64,000 nucleotides of DNA from Penium margaritaceum (taxonomy: Eukaryota; Streptophyta; Zygnematophyceae; Desmidiales; Peniaceae), in the NCBI GenBank assembly GCA_023375785.1, contig SZWC01000082.1, forward strand, positions 143,243 through 207,242. The letters run 5' to 3'. The position numbers and the translations under genes were made by a program. The notes beneath the pieces were generated by a model. The model had not been told where the DNA came from. It saw only the letters and a program-made list of their open reading frames with translations, and did no database searches. Position 1 is the stretch's first letter. The number at the start of each line of letters is the position of its first letter. Positions 62,930-64,000 of the stretch are shown here, piece by piece.

Positions 62930-63620
62930 GGTCATCACCTCCAAGTGGGTCTTCAAGACCAAGTTCATGAAGGAAGGAGTGGTTGACAAGTAAAAGGCAT
63001 GGCTCGTGGCGAAGGGGTACGCACAGCGTAAGGGCAAGTACTACGATGAGACGCTCGCCCACGTTGCCACGTTCACAAGCATCCGGGCAATCCTTCCGGT
63101 GGCAGCCGCAAAGGACATGGAGCTCCACCAAATGGACGTAAAGATGGAATTCTTCAACGGCATCGTCAACAAAGAAATCTACATGGAGGTGCCAGAGGGG
63201 GTGGAGGCGCCGGAGGGCAAGGTATGCAAGCTGCGGAAGTCCTTGTATGGGCTAAAAACAATCGTCCCGATGCTGGTACCAACATATGGACAACTTCATG
63301 GCACAACTCGGCGTCAAGCGCTGTGAGGTAGATCACAGTGCATACGTGCGGTGCAACAAGAAGCTCCATCAGATTGTCGCACTCTACGTGGACAATCTGA
63401 TCTTGTGCTCTTAGACCTGCCGAGCCTACAGTAGCTGAAAAAGCAGCTGAGCAGCAGGTTCCAGATGTCGGACATGGAGGAGCTGAAGTTCTACCTCAGG
63501 GTGAGCATTACGCGGAATCAGAGGGCGCGTACGCTTGAGCTAGGGCAGGCCAGATACATGGCCAATGTGCTGAAGCGGTACGGCATGGAGGGCTGCAAAC
63601 CAGTGTGCAGTCCTGTCTCC
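62930..63620 (+). mobile_element. Reverse transcriptase (RVT_2) remnant of element 2
   Basis: SKWVFKTKF, VAKGYAQRKGKYYDETLAHV, SIRAILPVAAAKDMELHQMD, KEIYMEVPEGVEAPEGKVCK and LRKSLYGLKT follow in RVT_2 order, then the LYVDNLILCS-type loop region and MSDMEELKFYLRVSITRNQR, LELGQARYMANVLKRYGM. The sequence is parallel to element 1 throughout. Confidence 0.88.
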
Positions 63621-63679
63621 ACGGCCTGTGAACTGAGTGCGGCAATGGCACCGCAAACAAAAGATGAGCGGGAGGATAT

Positions 63680-64000
63680 GACAGGGGTACCCTACCAATC
63701 GGCGTTGCGCAGCCTTATGTACGCCATGGTGGCGACTCGACCGGACCTGGCCTACGCGGTTGGCCAAGTGAGCAGGGACGTGGCCGACCCAGGGCCACTA
63801 CACTAGCAGGCGGTCAAGCGCATCCTCCGCTACCTACAGACGACGCGGCACGCGTGCCTAAGGTTCTACGGCAAGGGGTGGGCGGACCCCTTACGTCTGG
63901 TCTGCTACACGGATGCAGACTACGCTGGGGATGTGGACAAGAGGAAGTCCACATCTGGATACATGTTCTTCCTTGCTGGTGCACCGGTCTCGTGTTGCAG
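63680..64000 (+). mobile_element. Start of the RNase H region of element 2, truncated by window end
   Basis: YQSALRSLMYAMVATRPDLA and YAVGQVSRDVADPGPLH, followed downstream by the KSTSGYMFFLAGAPVS-type segment, are the connection and first part of Ty1-type RNase H. The window ends within the domain, so the 3' end of the element cannot be described. Confidence 0.88.

Larger units (their letters stand above)
60812..64000 (+). mobile_element. Decayed Ty1/copia element (element 2), pol part, cut by window edge
   Basis: From about 60,812 the sequence matches element 1 from the end of the protease region onward, starting with KGYGVLFRRKGAMVRIDGDGEVV against KGYEVLFHRKGAVVRM-type text. GAG-pre-integrase, integrase, a linker, RVT_2 reverse transcriptase and the start of RNase H follow in the same order. 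Gag and protease are not present in the window. By eye the two elements are clearly diverged at the DNA level, so they are separate copies of one family. The copy is broken, with on the order of ten interruptions, and its integrase part appears three times around two Ns. It continues past 64,000. Confidence 0.9.

Noticed and set aside
62393-63037. 214-codon minus-strand ORF over the linker and RT of element 2
   Set aside because: It has no family match and mirrors the plus-strand element; the plus-strand text carries the RVT_2 motifs.
1-64000. tRNA, rRNA or other structural RNA genes
   Set aside because: No cloverleaf or rRNA-like text was found. The single B-box-like motif at 44,996 lacks a partner A box.

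Overview
The window is repeat DNA from a eukaryotic nuclear genome, and I see no convincing host gene in it. The pol order of the retroelements (protease, integrase, reverse transcriptase, RNase H), their CCHC gag knuckle and their plant-like protein motifs point to a Ty1/copia lineage typical of green plants and their algal relatives. The species cannot be fixed from the sequence. Two single-base Ns at 61,396 and 61,777, joining near-identical blocks, show that the right end is imperfectly assembled.

Layout. (1) 1-12,807: a minisatellite of the 11-bp unit CTCTGGCACAA. It contains its own larger periods: thirteen identical 121-bp units, a 153-bp unit, an approximately 0.9-kb duplicated block 1,591 bp apart, and 220-, 154- and 121-bp duplications. 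All six frames of the consensus are open, so its long ORFs are a by-product of the repeat. (2) 12,808-43,654, 44,488-44,729 and about 49,728-60,346: a satellite of roughly 189-bp monomers in six diverged types, here called A to F, repeated in fixed order as a higher-order unit of about 1.13 kb. This is the organisation of a centromere-type satellite. It carries chimeric monomers, shortened units, one exact 191-bp duplication and two snap-back inversions. (3) 43,656-44,487: an LTR-like block that looks like a solo LTR on the minus strand. (4) about 44,730-49,727: a decayed copia element with a candidate 5' LTR, gag and the whole pol order, ending at a purine tract with no 3' LTR. (5) 60,347-64,000: an LTR-like piece in reverse orientation, then a second decayed copia pol of the same family, cut by the window edge.

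How the parts relate. The satellite is the substrate and the retroelements are later arrivals. None of the three retroelement insertions shows a target-site duplication. On both sides of the solo LTR and of the first copia element the A-F order jumps phase, so the insertions were accompanied or followed by deletions or recombination within the array. The most interesting signals are the six-monomer higher-order satellite with its rearrangement record, the layered 11-bp minisatellite joined to it, and the inverted leader of the second retroelement. I found no new protein system.
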